A DNA stretch of 64,000 nt from an uncultured Paracoccaceae bacterium (GCA_958439195.1 OY288151.1:238979-302978), one strand, 5' to 3'; shown: positions 16,963-25,900, counted from the first letter of the stretch. Numbers and translations: made by a program. The notes: generated from the letters alone by a model not told the origin.

Positions 16963-17739
16963 CTACTCGACACCCGTCACATCCGGGGTCTGCCAGGCCA
17001 GATGCTGCCCCCCGTCAACCGCGATCATCTGCCCTGTCACGGCCGGGGATTCCAGAAAAAATCCAAGCGCCGCAGTAATATCCGCCGGGTTCGCGCCACG
17101 GCCCAGAATGGTGGCCGCGCGCTGTGTGGCAAAGTTTTCCGCCGTCTGCCGACCGCCCTGCAAGGTGGGTCCGGGGCCGATGGCATTCACCCGCACACGC
17201 GGGGCCAAGCCCTGCGCGGCGGTCTGCGTCAGCGCCCACAGGGCGGCCTTGGCCACCGTATAGCTGGCGTAATCCGGCGTCAGCTTCCACACCCGCTGAT
17301 CCACCATATTCACCACCAGTCCCTGCGCCACAGGCTCTCCGCCCGCGTCAGGCACCGGGTCCATCGCCTGCGCCGCAAACTGTTGGATCAGCACGAAAGG
17401 CGCCCGCAGGTTGGATTCAATATGGCGGTCCCAACTGGCCCGCGTGGCCGTCTCGAACGTGTCATGTTCAAAGATCGATGCGTTGTTCACCAGCACCGTC
17501 AGCGGCCCGCCCAACGCATCGGCCGCCTGCGCCACCAGACCCGCCGTCTGCGCCTCGATCAACAGGTCGGCCTGCACCGCTGCCGCCTTGCGCCCCATCG
17601 CGGTGATCTCGGCCACCACGCCCTCGGCCTCATCTTTGCTGCCTGCGTAATGCACCGCAACATCATGCCCGCGCCGCGCCAGATACAGCGCCATCTCGCG
17701 CCCCAACCGGCGCCCCGCCCCCGTCACCAATGCCCGCAT
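16963..17739 (-). CDS. SDR family oxidoreductase (pteridine-reductase/FabG-like)
   Basis: 258 residues. The nucleotide motif is VTGAGRRLGREMALYLARRG, the NNAS motif is VLVNNASIFEHDTFE, and the Tyr/Lys pair is in DYASYTVAKAALWAL; the C-terminal GxxGQMIAVDGGQHLAW is typical of SDRs. RRLG after the glycine resembles pteridine reductases and FolM rather than FabG. ATG 17739 is chosen because it starts 1 base after the stop of the 63-residue gene and has AAAAAGGG upstream; the longer frame to 17826 would run through that gene. Last gene of a three-gene minus-strand run. Confidence 0.87.
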   Translation of the reverse strand: MRALVTGAGRRLGREMALYLARRGHDVAVHYAGSKDEAEGVVAEITAMGRKAAAVQADLLIEAQTAGLVAQAADALGGPLTVLVNNASIFEHDTFETATRASWDRHIESNLRAPFVLIQQFAAQAMDPVPDAGGEPVAQGLVVNMVDQRVWKLTPDYASYTVAKAALWALTQTAAQGLAPRVRVNAIGPGPTLQGGRQTAENFATQRAATILGRGANPADITAALGFFLESPAVTGQMIAVDGGQHLAWQTPDVTGVE

Positions 17740-17740
17740 G

Positions 17741-17932
17741 TCAGCCCTTTTTGCCGCAGTCACACCCACCCGTGCCGATGAGATAGCGCCCGCACGCGCG
17801 GCAGCGAGAGGGCTTTGCCACAGCAATGCGTTTTGAAACGGCCCGGCCGATGGCCCCCGGAAACAGCCATTTCCCGATCAATCCGATCAGGGCCATCCCC
17901 CCCAGAAACAGAATGAAGATCTTGACCAGCAT
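17741..17932 (-). CDS. Small membrane protein with a zinc-ribbon-like tail
   Basis: 63 residues. The N-terminal half is a transmembrane helix (MLVKIFILFLGGMALIGLIG) and the C-terminal half holds two Cys pairs (CRACGRYLIGTGGCDCGKKG), which could bind zinc on the cytoplasmic side. I do not know a named family or function. The ATG immediately follows the stop codon of the S49 peptidase gene (TAGATG) and its own stop is 1 base before the SDR start, so it is embedded in the operon and translationally coupled, which supports it being real despite its size. Confidence 0.8.
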   Translation of the reverse strand: MLVKIFILFLGGMALIGLIGKWLFPGAIGRAVSKRIAVAKPSRCRACGRYLIGTGGCDCGKKG

Positions 17933-18727
17933 CTACAGCCCGAACCGCGCCCAAAGCGCGCGTTCCTCGACCCCTTGCATCAACCCATCCGTCGCTGCCA
18001 TACCCAGCCGCGACAGTAGCCCGCGCTTCTGGCCATAAGGCACCAGCCGCACCTTTTCGCCATACATGTCCATCATCTTTGGCCGCAGATGTGCCAACCC
18101 ATCCACCAGCCCCACGCCCACCGCCTGCTGGCCCACCCAGACATCGGCGTTGAACAGGTCTGCGTCCGCGTCCAACCGCGCCCCGCGCCGCGCCTTTACA
18201 TGGTCGATGAAGGCCGCATGGATCGGCTCCTGCAACCGCTTCAACCGATCCACATCCTCGGGCTTCTGCGGCAGGAAGGGATCGGCAAAACTTTTCGACC
18301 GCCCCGCCGTGACCACCCGCCGCTCGATCCCCTGCCGGGCCATCAATTCGGGAAACCCGAAAGACGCAAAGATCACCCCGATGGACCCCACAATGGATGA
18401 CGCATCTACCCAGATGTCATCTGCTGCGCAGGCCAGCCAATAGCCGCCCGATGCCGCCACATCTTCGACAAAGGCATGGACCGGGATTTTCTTTTCCTCT
18501 GACAACCGCCGGATGCGCGCCGCGATCAGCGACGATTGCACCGCCGATCCGCCCGGCGAATTGATCACCAAGGCCACCGCCGCAGGCTTGCCCCGCGCAA
18601 AGGCGCGTTCGATCAACGGCGCTGTGGTGGCATCGTTCAACCCGCGCGTCCCCATGCCAATCGCGCCTTGCAGGCGGATCACGGGAACAAGGGCGGGTTT
18701 CGGGATAAAGGGGATGAAGCGTTTCAT
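17933..18727 (-). CDS. S49 family signal-peptide-peptidase-like serine protease (SppA/SohB type)
   Basis: 264 residues, the size of short single-domain SppA proteins. VIRLQGAIGMG starts the domain, VALVINSPGGSAVQSSLIAA is the oxyanion/substrate strand, VHAFVEDVAASGGYWLACAA contains the catalytic Ser (ASGGY), and the general-base Lys is likely in VVTAGRSKSFADPF. It has no obvious transmembrane helix, so it may be cytoplasmic or peripherally attached. First gene of the minus-strand trio with the 63-residue protein and the SDR. Divergent from the LysR gene. Confidence 0.9.
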   Translation of the reverse strand: MKRFIPFIPKPALVPVIRLQGAIGMGTRGLNDATTAPLIERAFARGKPAAVALVINSPGGSAVQSSLIAARIRRLSEEKKIPVHAFVEDVAASGGYWLACAADDIWVDASSIVGSIGVIFASFGFPELMARQGIERRVVTAGRSKSFADPFLPQKPEDVDRLKRLQEPIHAAFIDHVKARRGARLDADADLFNADVWVGQQAVGVGLVDGLAHLRPKMMDMYGEKVRLVPYGQKRGLLSRLGMAATDGLMQGVEERALWARFGL

Positions 18728-18789
18728 ACCCCACAGCTAGGCGGCGCAGGTCTTGCGGACAAGTGCGGAATGCCGTCAGGCTGGGTCAC

Positions 18790-19683
18790 ATGATCGACAA
18801 GCTGGAAATGTTCATCGCCCTTGCCCAGGAACGCCACTTTGGCCGTGCGGCCGAAGCCTGCGGCGTGACGCAACCCACCCTGTCTTCGGCCATCCGCCAG
18901 CTAGAGGATCAGCTGGGCGTGCAACTGGTCTTTCGCGGGTCACGCTATCAAGGGCTGACCCCCGAAGGCCAGCGCGTGCTGGATTGGGGCCGCCGCATCG
19001 TGGGTGACATGCGCGCGCTGAAGGATGAGATGCGCACCGTGCGCGCGGGCCTGTCCGGCAATCTGCGCCTTGGTGTGATCCCCACCGCCTTGCCGATGGT
19101 GGCGGGCCTGACCGGCCCCTTCACCGCGCGCCATCCCAATGTGCGCGTTTCGATCCTGTCGCGCACCAGCGCGGAAATCCTTACCGGCATCGAATCGCTC
19201 GATCTGGATGCCGGCATCACCTATCTGGACAATGAACCGCTGGGCCGCGTGGCGCAGGTGCCGCTTTATGCCGAATTCTACCGCCTGCTCTGCGCCCCCG
19301 GTTCCCCGCTTGCCGACCGGGATCAGGTCACCTGGGCCGAGGTGGCCGAACAACCGCTGTGTTTGTTGACGGGCGATATGCAGAACCGCCGCATCGTCAA
19401 CCAGCACCTGGCCGAGGCCGGGGCCAATGTCACGCCGCAGATCGAGTCAAACTCCTCCATCGCGCTGATCAGCCATGTGATGACGGGGCGGTGGGCGTCT
19501 ATCGTGCCGCGCCAACTGGCGCAGATGTTCATCGCCGATGGCCAGTTGCGCGCCATCCCGATTGTGGCACCCGAAGTAGAACACCTTGTGGGCCTGATCG
19601 CCGCCCGCCGCGACCCGCTGACCCCGGTTCTAGCTGCCCTGATCGGTGAGGCGGAAAGGTTCGCCAAGACGGCGAACACGTAA
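18790..19683 (+). CDS. LysR family regulator, probable activator of the fds formate dehydrogenase operon
   Basis: 297 residues. The N-terminal winged helix is MIDKLEMFIALAQERHFGRA followed by AEACGVTQPTLSSAIRQLED; the periplasmic-binding-protein-like effector domain follows from about residue 90 (LSGNLRLGVIPTALPMVAGL). I use ATG 18790; GTG 18763 would add nine residues not typical of the family. It is transcribed in the same direction as the fds genes, 167 bases upstream of fdsG, and the gap holds LysR-box-like repeats. A formate-responsive role (FdsR-like) is inferred from position. Confidence 0.88.
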   Translation: MIDKLEMFIALAQERHFGRAAEACGVTQPTLSSAIRQLEDQLGVQLVFRGSRYQGLTPEGQRVLDWGRRIVGDMRALKDEMRTVRAGLSGNLRLGVIPTALPMVAGLTGPFTARHPNVRVSILSRTSAEILTGIESLDLDAGITYLDNEPLGRVAQVPLYAEFYRLLCAPGSPLADRDQVTWAEVAEQPLCLLTGDMQNRRIVNQHLAEAGANVTPQIESNSSIALISHVMTGRWASIVPRQLAQMFIADGQLRAIPIVAPEVEHLVGLIAARRDPLTPVLAALIGEAERFAKTANT

Positions 19684-19759
19684 TCCCGGACGGTTTTCCC
19701 CAAGCCTGCCCCGAATGTGGCTGTCTGCCCCCTTGGCGAACGGCCCCGTTGTCCGGTTT

Positions 19760-19830
19760 GATAGATGCGGTCTATCAAACAACGGGAAATCGATATTGAT
19801 TTCCCTATCAAGCGGTATATCCCGGTATAC
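19760..19830. promoter_or_regulatory. Cluster of three inverted repeats upstream of fdsG
   Basis: GATAGA-N5-TCTATC (19760-19776) contains the ATAGA/TCTAT dyad that fits the T-N11-A LysR box. GGGAAATC-N6-GATTTCCC (19784-19805) has 8-bp perfect arms. GTATA-N6-TATAC (19815-19830) follows, just upstream of the ribosome site (AAGGG 19840-19844). The first is the best LysR-site candidate; the other two may be secondary sites for the same or another regulator. Confidence 0.65.
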
Positions 19831-19850
19831 AGCTACCGAAAGGGCCGCCG

Positions 19851-20321
19851 ATGACTCAGACCAGCACCGAAATCGCCGCGCGAGTTGGGGAAATCCTGAA
19901 CGCGCATGAGGGGATGGAGGGGCCGCTTCTGCCGATTCTCCACGCGATCCAGCACGCTTATGGCTATGTGCCGCGCGACGCGCTGCCGATCATCGCCAAA
20001 CGGCTGAACCTGACCCGCGCCGAAGTGCATGGCGTGATGTCGTTTTACCATGATTTCCGCGAAGATCCGGCAGGCCGTCACGTGCTGAAACTCTGCCGGG
20101 CCGAGGCGTGCCAGGCGATGGGGGCCGACCGTGTGGCCGCCCATGCGCAGAACCGCCTTGGCATCGAATGGCACCAGACCACCAAGGATGGCCAGATCAC
20201 GCTGGAACCCGTTTTCTGCCTGGGCCTGTGCGCCTGCGCCCCTGCCGCGCTGGTGGATGGCAAGGTGGTGGGCCGCGTGGATGAGGCGCGTCTTGACGCC
20301 ATCATCGAAGGGGTCCGCTGA
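19851..20321 (+). CDS. fdsG: NAD-dependent formate dehydrogenase, gamma subunit (NuoE-like)
   Basis: 156 residues. The 2Fe-2S thioredoxin-like fold of NuoE/HoxE is visible: LLPILHAIQHAYGYVPRDAL, VHGVMSFYHDFREDPAGRHV, then the four ligand cysteines in LKLCRAEACQAMG and VFCLGLCACAPAALVDGKVV. It takes part in electron transfer from formate to NAD+ in the cytoplasmic Fds complex. First gene of fdsGBACD; the stop codon shares a base with the fdsB start (TGATG). Confidence 0.95.
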   Translation: MTQTSTEIAARVGEILNAHEGMEGPLLPILHAIQHAYGYVPRDALPIIAKRLNLTRAEVHGVMSFYHDFREDPAGRHVLKLCRAEACQAMGADRVAAHAQNRLGIEWHQTTKDGQITLEPVFCLGLCACAPAALVDGKVVGRVDEARLDAIIEGVR

Positions 20322-21850
20322 TGAAGCTTTATGTCCCCCGCGACGCCGCCGCCCGTGGCCTGGGTGCCGATGAAGTTGCCGACGCCATCATGGCGCAGGC
20401 CGCTGCGCGTGGCGTTACCGTCGAAATCGTCCGCAACGGATCGCGCGGCATGGTCTGGCTGGAACCGCTGGTCGAGGTGGTCACCGATGCGGGCCGCCTT
20501 GCCTTTGGCCCGATGACCCCGGCCGATGTGCCTGCGTTGTTCGGTGATCTGACGCAGCACCCAAAGGCGCTGGGTCTGACGGACGCCTTGCCGTGGATGC
20601 AGAAACAGACCCGCCTTACCTTTGCACGCGTGGGCGTGATCGACCCGCTGTCGCTGGCGGATTATGAACAGCATGGCGGCCTTGTCGGCCTGCGCCGCGC
20701 GCTGGGCATGGACAGCGCCGCCATCGTGGCCGAGGTCACGGAGTCCGGCCTGCGCGGCCGGGGCGGCGCGGGCTTTCCCACAGGCATCAAGTGGAAAACC
20801 GTGGCCGAGGCGAAGGCCGATCAGAAATACATCGTCTGCAACGCCGACGAAGGCGATAGCGGCACCTTTGCCGACCGCATGGTCATGGAGGGCGACCCCT
20901 TCACCCTGATCGAAGGCATGGCCATTGCGGGCATCGCCACCGGGGCCACGCGCGGCTATGTCTATCTGCGGTCCGAATACCCCGACGCGATCGAGGTGAT
21001 GACAGAGGCCGTTGCCATCGCCCGCAAGGCGGGTGTGTTGGGCGCATCGGTCCTTGGTTCTGGCCACGCCTTCGACATGGACATTCGCACCGGCGCCGGT
21101 GCCTATGTCTGCGGCGAGGAAACCTCGCTTCTGAACTCCCTCGAAGGGAAGCGCGGCGTCGTCCGTGCCAAACCACCGCTGCCTGCGCTGCAGGGCTTCC
21201 TTGGCAAGCCGACGGTGGTGAACAACGTCATCTCGCTGGCCACGATCCCGGTGATCCTGGAACGCGGCGCGGCGTTCTACAAGGACTTCGGCCTTGGTCG
21301 GTCACGCGGCACCATCCCGCTGCAAATCGCGGGCAACGTCAAACATGGCGGGCTGTTCGAGGTGGCTTTTGGCCTGACCCTGGGCGAAATCGTTGACGGC
21401 ATCGCAGGTGGCACCGCCACGGGCAAGCCGGTCAAGGCCGTGCAGGTCGGCGGCCCCTTGGGGGCCTACTTCCCCCGCACGCTGTTTGACACGCCCTTCG
21501 GCTATGAAGAATTCGGCGCGAAAGAGGGGCTGATCGGCCATGCCGGTTTGGTCGTGTTCGACGATTCCGCCGACATGCTGAAACAGGCCCGCTTTGCGAT
21601 GGAATTCTGCGCGATTGAGTCTTGCGGCAAATGCACCCCCTGCCGCATCGGTGCGGTGCGTGGCGTGGAAACCGTGGACCGCATCGCCAAAGGCGACGCC
21701 GCCGCCATCCCGCTGCTGACCGATCTGTGCAACACGATGAAATCCGGCTCGCTTTGCGCGCTGGGCGGTTTCACCCCCTATCCGGTGATGTCCGCGCTGA
21801 CCCACTTCCCCGATGATTTTGCCCCCGCGATGAAAGAGGCCGCCGAATGA
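20321..21850 (+). CDS. fdsB: NAD-dependent formate dehydrogenase, beta subunit (NuoF-like)
   Basis: 509 residues. An N-terminal thioredoxin-like extension (1-95) precedes the FMN/NADH domain with GRGGAGFPTGIKWKTVAEAK, CNADEGDSGTFADRMVMEGD and GAGAYVCGEETSLLNSLEGK, and a C-terminal 4Fe-4S site ESCGKCTPCRIGAVRG plus a downstream Cys in LCNTMKSGSLCALG. This subunit hands electrons to NAD+. It overlaps fdsA by four bases (ATGA at 21847-21850). Confidence 0.96.
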   Translation: MKLYVPRDAAARGLGADEVADAIMAQAAARGVTVEIVRNGSRGMVWLEPLVEVVTDAGRLAFGPMTPADVPALFGDLTQHPKALGLTDALPWMQKQTRLTFARVGVIDPLSLADYEQHGGLVGLRRALGMDSAAIVAEVTESGLRGRGGAGFPTGIKWKTVAEAKADQKYIVCNADEGDSGTFADRMVMEGDPFTLIEGMAIAGIATGATRGYVYLRSEYPDAIEVMTEAVAIARKAGVLGASVLGSGHAFDMDIRTGAGAYVCGEETSLLNSLEGKRGVVRAKPPLPALQGFLGKPTVVNNVISLATIPVILERGAAFYKDFGLGRSRGTIPLQIAGNVKHGGLFEVAFGLTLGEIVDGIAGGTATGKPVKAVQVGGPLGAYFPRTLFDTPFGYEEFGAKEGLIGHAGLVVFDDSADMLKQARFAMEFCAIESCGKCTPCRIGAVRGVETVDRIAKGDAAAIPLLTDLCNTMKSGSLCALGGFTPYPVMSALTHFPDDFAPAMKEAAE

Positions 21851-24726
21851 AAGACTTCGTCATTCCCGACCGCGATTTCGGCACCCCCGCCGCGAAATCG
21901 AAAACAATGGTCACGCTGACCATCGACGGGTTCGACATCACCGTGCCAGAGGGCACCTCCATCATGCGTGCGGCAGCAGAGATTGGGATCTCTGTCCCCA
22001 AACTCTGCGCCACCGACTCGCTTGATGCTTTCGGGTCTTGCCGCCTTTGTCTGGTGGAGATTGAGGGCCGAAACGGCACCCCCGCCTCTTGCACCACCCC
22101 TGTCGCGCCGGGGATCAAGGTCCACACCCAGAACAGCAAGCTGAAACAGCTCCGCCGCGGGGTGATGGAGCTGTATATCTCGGACCACCCGCTGGATTGC
22201 CTGACCTGTTCCGCCAATGGCGATTGCGAATTGCAGGACATGGCCGGGGCCGTCGGCCTGCGGGACGTGCGGTATGAGGCTGTGGACACCCACTTCAAAG
22301 CCAAGAACACCAGCGGCGAAGCCAACCCGCAATGGATGCCCAAGGACGATTCCAACCCCTATTTCACCTATGACCCGGCGAAATGCATCGTCTGTTCCCG
22401 CTGCGTCCGCGCCTGTGAAGAAGTGCAAGGCACCTTTGCGCTGACCATCGAAGGCCGGGGGTTCGACAGCCGCGTGTCCTTTGGCGCAAAGACCGACACC
22501 GCCCTGACATCTGACTGCGTGTCCTGCGGCGCTTGCGTGCAGGCCTGCCCCACCGCCACGCTTCAGGAAAAGTCGATCATCGACATCGGCACCCCCGAAC
22601 GGTCGGTCATCACCACCTGCGCCTATTGTGGCGTTGGTTGCAGCTTCAAGGCTGAAATGCGCGGCGACGAACTGGTCCGCATGACGCCCTACAAGCACGG
22701 CAAGGCCAACCGTGGCCATTCCTGCGTCAAGGGCCGCTTCGCCTATGGCTATGCCAGCCACAAGGACCGTATCCTGTCGCCCATGATCCGCGACAAGATC
22801 ACCGACCCTTGGCAGGAAGTGTCGTGGGACGAGGCGATGGAATTCACCGCCAACCGGATGAAGGGCCTGATCGAAAAACATGGCCGCCAATCCGTGGGCG
22901 TGATCACCTCAAGCCGCTGCACGAATGAAGAAGCCTACCTCGTGCAGAAACTGACCCGCGCGGTGTTCATGAACAACAACACCGACACCTGCGCCCGCGT
23001 CTGCCATTCGCCCACAGGCTATGGTCTGGGTCAGACCTTCGGCACATCCGCCGGCACGCAGGATTTCGACTCGGTCGAGGAAACCGATGTCGTCATCCTG
23101 ATCGGCGCGAACCCGACCGATGGCCATCCCGTCTTTGCGTCGCGGCTGAAGAAACGCCTGCGCGCCGGGGCGAAGCTGATCGTGATTGACCCGCGCCGCA
23201 TTGATCTGGTGGACAACTCTGCCCACATCCGGGCTGCCCACCACTTGGCCCTGACGCCGGGCACCAACGTGGCCGTCGTCACCGCCATCGCCCATACCAT
23301 CGTGACCGAGGGCCTGTTTGATGAGGAATTCATCCGCACCCGCTGCGATTGGGATGAATTCCAGGATTATGCCGAATTCGTCAGTGACGCGCGCCACTCG
23401 CCCGAAGCCACCCAACTGCTCACCGGGGTCAAGGCCGATGAATTGCGCGCCGCCGCCCGTCTTTATGCCAAGGGCGGCAATGGGGCGATCTATTACGGTT
23501 TGGGCGTAACCGAACATTCCCAAGGGTCGACCACCGTTATCGGCATTGCCAACCTTGCCATGCTGACCGGAAATATCGGCCGCCCCGGCGTGGGCGTGAA
23601 CCCGCTGCGCGGCCAGAACAACGTGCAGGGATCTTGTGACATGGGGTCATTCCCCCACGAACTGCCCGGCTACCGCCACGTGAAGAATGACAGCGTGCGC
23701 GAGGTGTTCGAATCCATCTGGGGCGTGAAGATCGACAATGAACCCGGTCTGCGCATCCCCAACATGCTGGATGCCGCCGTGGAAGGCACCTTCAAGGGGC
23801 TGTATTGTCAGGGCGAAGACATCCTGCAATCCGACCCCGATACCAAGCATGTCGCTGCTGGCCTCGCCGCGATGGAATGCGTGATCGTCCATGACCTTTT
23901 CCTGAACGAAACCGCAAACTACGCCCATGTGTTCTTTCCCGGTTCCTCGTTCTTGGAAAAGGACGGCACCTTCACCAATGCCGAACGCCGCATCAACCGC
24001 GTGCGCAAGGTGATGGCCCCGAAACAGGGCTATGCCGATTGGGAAGTGACGCAACTGTTTGCACAGGCGATGGGGGCCGATTGGCACTATACCCACCCGT
24101 CGCAGATCATGGACGAAATCGCCATGCTGACGCCGTCCTTTGCCGGGGTCAGCTATGAAAAGCTGGAAACGATGGGATCGATCCAGTGGCCCTGCAACGA
24201 AAGCGCGCCCGAAGGCACGCCGCTGATGCACATCGATGGTTTCGTGCGGGGCAAGGGCAAATTCATCCGCACCGAATATGTGGCAACGGATGAAAAGACC
24301 GGCCCGCGTTTCCCGCTTCTGCTGACCACCGGGCGGATCCTGTCGCAATACAACGTCGGCGCGCAAACGCGGCGGACGGAAAATGTGGTCTGGCACGAAG
24401 AAGACCTGCTGGAAATTCACCCCCACGATGCCGAACTGCGTGGCGTGCGGGATGGGCAATATGTGAAACTGGCCTCACGGTCGGGGGAAACCTCGCTCAA
24501 GGCGAAGATCACCGATCGCGTGTCGCCGGGCGTGGTTTACACCACCTTCCACCACCCGACGACGCAGGCGAACGTCATCACCACCGATTTTTCGGACTGG
24601 GCCACCAATTGCCCGGAATACAAGGTGACAGCGGTGCAGGTCAGCCCGTCAAACGGCCCGACCGAATGGCAGGAAGATTACGCCGAACAGGCCGCGCAGT
24701 CCCGCCGCATTCTGGCGGCCGAATGA
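21847..24726 (+). CDS. fdsA: NAD-dependent formate dehydrogenase, alpha subunit (molybdenum, Cys-type)
   Basis: 959 residues. N-terminal 2Fe-2S ferredoxin domain (about 20-100), a His-Cys cluster region, two 4Fe-4S clusters (CIVCSRCVRACEEVQ; CVSCGACVQACPT), then the bis-MGD domain with its own cluster (CAYCGVGCSFKAE). The molybdenum ligand is Cys386 (TCARVCHSPTGYGLG), followed by the conserved His387; there is no selenocysteine. Numbering agrees with the catalytic Cys386 of Rhodobacter capsulatus FdsA. It oxidises formate to CO2 in the cytoplasm. The stop overlaps the fdsC start. Confidence 0.97.
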   Translation: MKDFVIPDRDFGTPAAKSKTMVTLTIDGFDITVPEGTSIMRAAAEIGISVPKLCATDSLDAFGSCRLCLVEIEGRNGTPASCTTPVAPGIKVHTQNSKLKQLRRGVMELYISDHPLDCLTCSANGDCELQDMAGAVGLRDVRYEAVDTHFKAKNTSGEANPQWMPKDDSNPYFTYDPAKCIVCSRCVRACEEVQGTFALTIEGRGFDSRVSFGAKTDTALTSDCVSCGACVQACPTATLQEKSIIDIGTPERSVITTCAYCGVGCSFKAEMRGDELVRMTPYKHGKANRGHSCVKGRFAYGYASHKDRILSPMIRDKITDPWQEVSWDEAMEFTANRMKGLIEKHGRQSVGVITSSRCTNEEAYLVQKLTRAVFMNNNTDTCARVCHSPTGYGLGQTFGTSAGTQDFDSVEETDVVILIGANPTDGHPVFASRLKKRLRAGAKLIVIDPRRIDLVDNSAHIRAAHHLALTPGTNVAVVTAIAHTIVTEGLFDEEFIRTRCDWDEFQDYAEFVSDARHSPEATQLLTGVKADELRAAARLYAKGGNGAIYYGLGVTEHSQGSTTVIGIANLAMLTGNIGRPGVGVNPLRGQNNVQGSCDMGSFPHELPGYRHVKNDSVREVFESIWGVKIDNEPGLRIPNMLDAAVEGTFKGLYCQGEDILQSDPDTKHVAAGLAAMECVIVHDLFLNETANYAHVFFPGSSFLEKDGTFTNAERRINRVRKVMAPKQGYADWEVTQLFAQAMGADWHYTHPSQIMDEIAMLTPSFAGVSYEKLETMGSIQWPCNESAPEGTPLMHIDGFVRGKGKFIRTEYVATDEKTGPRFPLLLTTGRILSQYNVGAQTRRTENVVWHEEDLLEIHPHDAELRGVRDGQYVKLASRSGETSLKAKITDRVSPGVVYTTFHHPTTQANVITTDFSDWATNCPEYKVTAVQVSPSNGPTEWQEDYAEQAAQSRRILAAE

Positions 24727-25526
24727 TGGACACCGCCCGCCGCCTTCCCCGGCTGAGCTTTGGCTCTTCGGGCATCGAGCAGGGGTCGCGCCCCCTGCCC
24801 GAAGAGGTGGCGGTGGCCCTGTCCTTCAACGGATCGACGCAGGCCGTGATGATGGCGACACCGGATGATCTGGTGGATTTCGCCTATGGCTTTGCCTTGA
24901 CCGAAGGCATCGCCACACCAGACCAGATTGAAAGCGTAACCGTGCAGCCCGCCGGCGACGGCATCGACGTGCAGGTCTGGCTGGTGGCAGAGGCAGAGGC
25001 CCGCCTTGCCGCCCGCCGCCGCACGATGGCGGGGCCGGTTGGCTGTGGCCTGTGCGGGATCGATTCGATTGAACAGGCGATGCGCCCTGTGGCACAGATC
25101 GCGCCATCCGCCTTTCGCATGACCCCCGCAGATGTGATGCAGGCTGTTTCAGCCCTGTCCGGTCTGCAACCGCTGCACGATGCCACCCGCGCCGCCCATT
25201 GCGCGGCGTTCTGGTCCGACGGTGGCCTTGTCGCCGCGCGCGAGGATGTTGGGCGCCACAACGCGCTGGACAAGCTGGCAGGCCACCTGATCCGCGCAGG
25301 CCACGGGCAGGGCGCGGTTGTGCTGACCAGCCGTGTTTCCATCGACATGGTGCAAAAGGTCTGTGCGCTGGGCGCGCCGATCCTGATCGCCGTTTCTGCC
25401 CCCACCGCCCATGCCGTCGACCTTGCGGAAGAGGCGGGCCTGACGCTGATCGCCCTTGCCCGGCCTGACCGGTTCGAGGTTTTTACCCATTCCGACCGAC
25501 TGACGGAGATTGCCCATGTCCGCTGA
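24723..25526 (+). CDS. fdsC: Formate dehydrogenase accessory sulfurtransferase FdhD/FdsC
   Basis: 267 residues. The sulfur-relay motif GPVGCGLCGIDSIEQAM contains the Cys-x-x-Cys pair conserved in FdhD, and REDVGRHNALDKLAGHLI plus VLTSRVSIDMVQKV are further family blocks. It binds bis-MGD and transfers sulfur needed to activate the molybdenum centre of FdsA. The start ATG at 24723 overlaps the fdsA stop; a second in-frame ATG follows at once. The 3' end overlaps fdsD by 11 bases. Confidence 0.94.
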   Translation: MMDTARRLPRLSFGSSGIEQGSRPLPEEVAVALSFNGSTQAVMMATPDDLVDFAYGFALTEGIATPDQIESVTVQPAGDGIDVQVWLVAEAEARLAARRRTMAGPVGCGLCGIDSIEQAMRPVAQIAPSAFRMTPADVMQAVSALSGLQPLHDATRAAHCAAFWSDGGLVAAREDVGRHNALDKLAGHLIRAGHGQGAVVLTSRVSIDMVQKVCALGAPILIAVSAPTAHAVDLAEEAGLTLIALARPDRFEVFTHSDRLTEIAHVR

Positions 25527-25752
25527 CCCGCATGAAAAGCTGATCTACATGGCGAACCAGATTTCGAAATTTTTCGAATCCAAGCCCCATGCCGAAGGCG
25601 TGGCCGGGATCGCCGCCCATATCAACGATTTCTGGGAACCCCGGATGCGCCGGCATCTGTTCGAGGTGGTCGATGCTGGCGGCACCGGCCTACGCCCCCT
25701 GGTGATGGAAGCGGCGCAGACGATCCGCCGCCCCGCCCCCGAACACGCCTGA
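25516..25752 (+). CDS. fdsD: Formate dehydrogenase delta subunit
   Basis: 78 residues. KLIYMANQISKFFESKPHAE, GIAAHINDFWEPRMRRHLFE and GLRPLVMEAAQTIRRP are the conserved parts of the FdsD family, a small subunit required for an active, stable Fds complex. ATG 25516 is chosen over the upstream TTG because GGAG (25505-25508) is spaced seven bases away. Its start lies inside fdsC, so expression depends on coupled translation. Hairpins follow in the intergenic gap. Confidence 0.93.
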   Translation: MSADPHEKLIYMANQISKFFESKPHAEGVAGIAAHINDFWEPRMRRHLFEVVDAGGTGLRPLVMEAAQTIRRPAPEHA

Positions 25753-25761
25753 TCTTGCAGA

Positions 25762-25855
25762 GCGGCGTGCCGCCGCAAGCCTTTGTGTCAGAGGCGCCTT
25801 CGCGCCTCCTCCGAGTTCAGGGGGCGTGCCGCCCCCTCTGGCCGCAGACGCGGCC
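25762..25855. terminator. Array of four GC-rich hairpins downstream of fdsD
   Basis: Four back-to-back stem-loops: GCGGCG-tgc-CGCCGC (25762-25776), GAGGCGC-cttc-GCGCCTC (25791-25808), AGGGGGCG-tgc-CGCCCCCT (25819-25837) and GGCCGC-agac-GCGGCC (25840-25855). No long T-run follows any of them. Likely a transcription end or mRNA-stabilising structure for the fds operon. Confidence 0.6.
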
Positions 25856-25868
25856 ATTCACCCCCTGC

Positions 25869-25890
25869 GGGTATTTGGGCCAAGATGAAG
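25869..25890 (+). repeat. Dispersed 22-base motif, copy 1
   Basis: GGGTATTT, two variable bases, then GCCAAGATGAAG. It follows a GC-rich hairpin and CCCCCTGC, as copy 2 follows a hairpin and CCCCCGCA. Further copies at 40209-40230 and 50284-50305, all intergenic and all on the plus strand. Confidence 0.75.
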
Positions 25891-25900
25891 GGGCAAGGTC

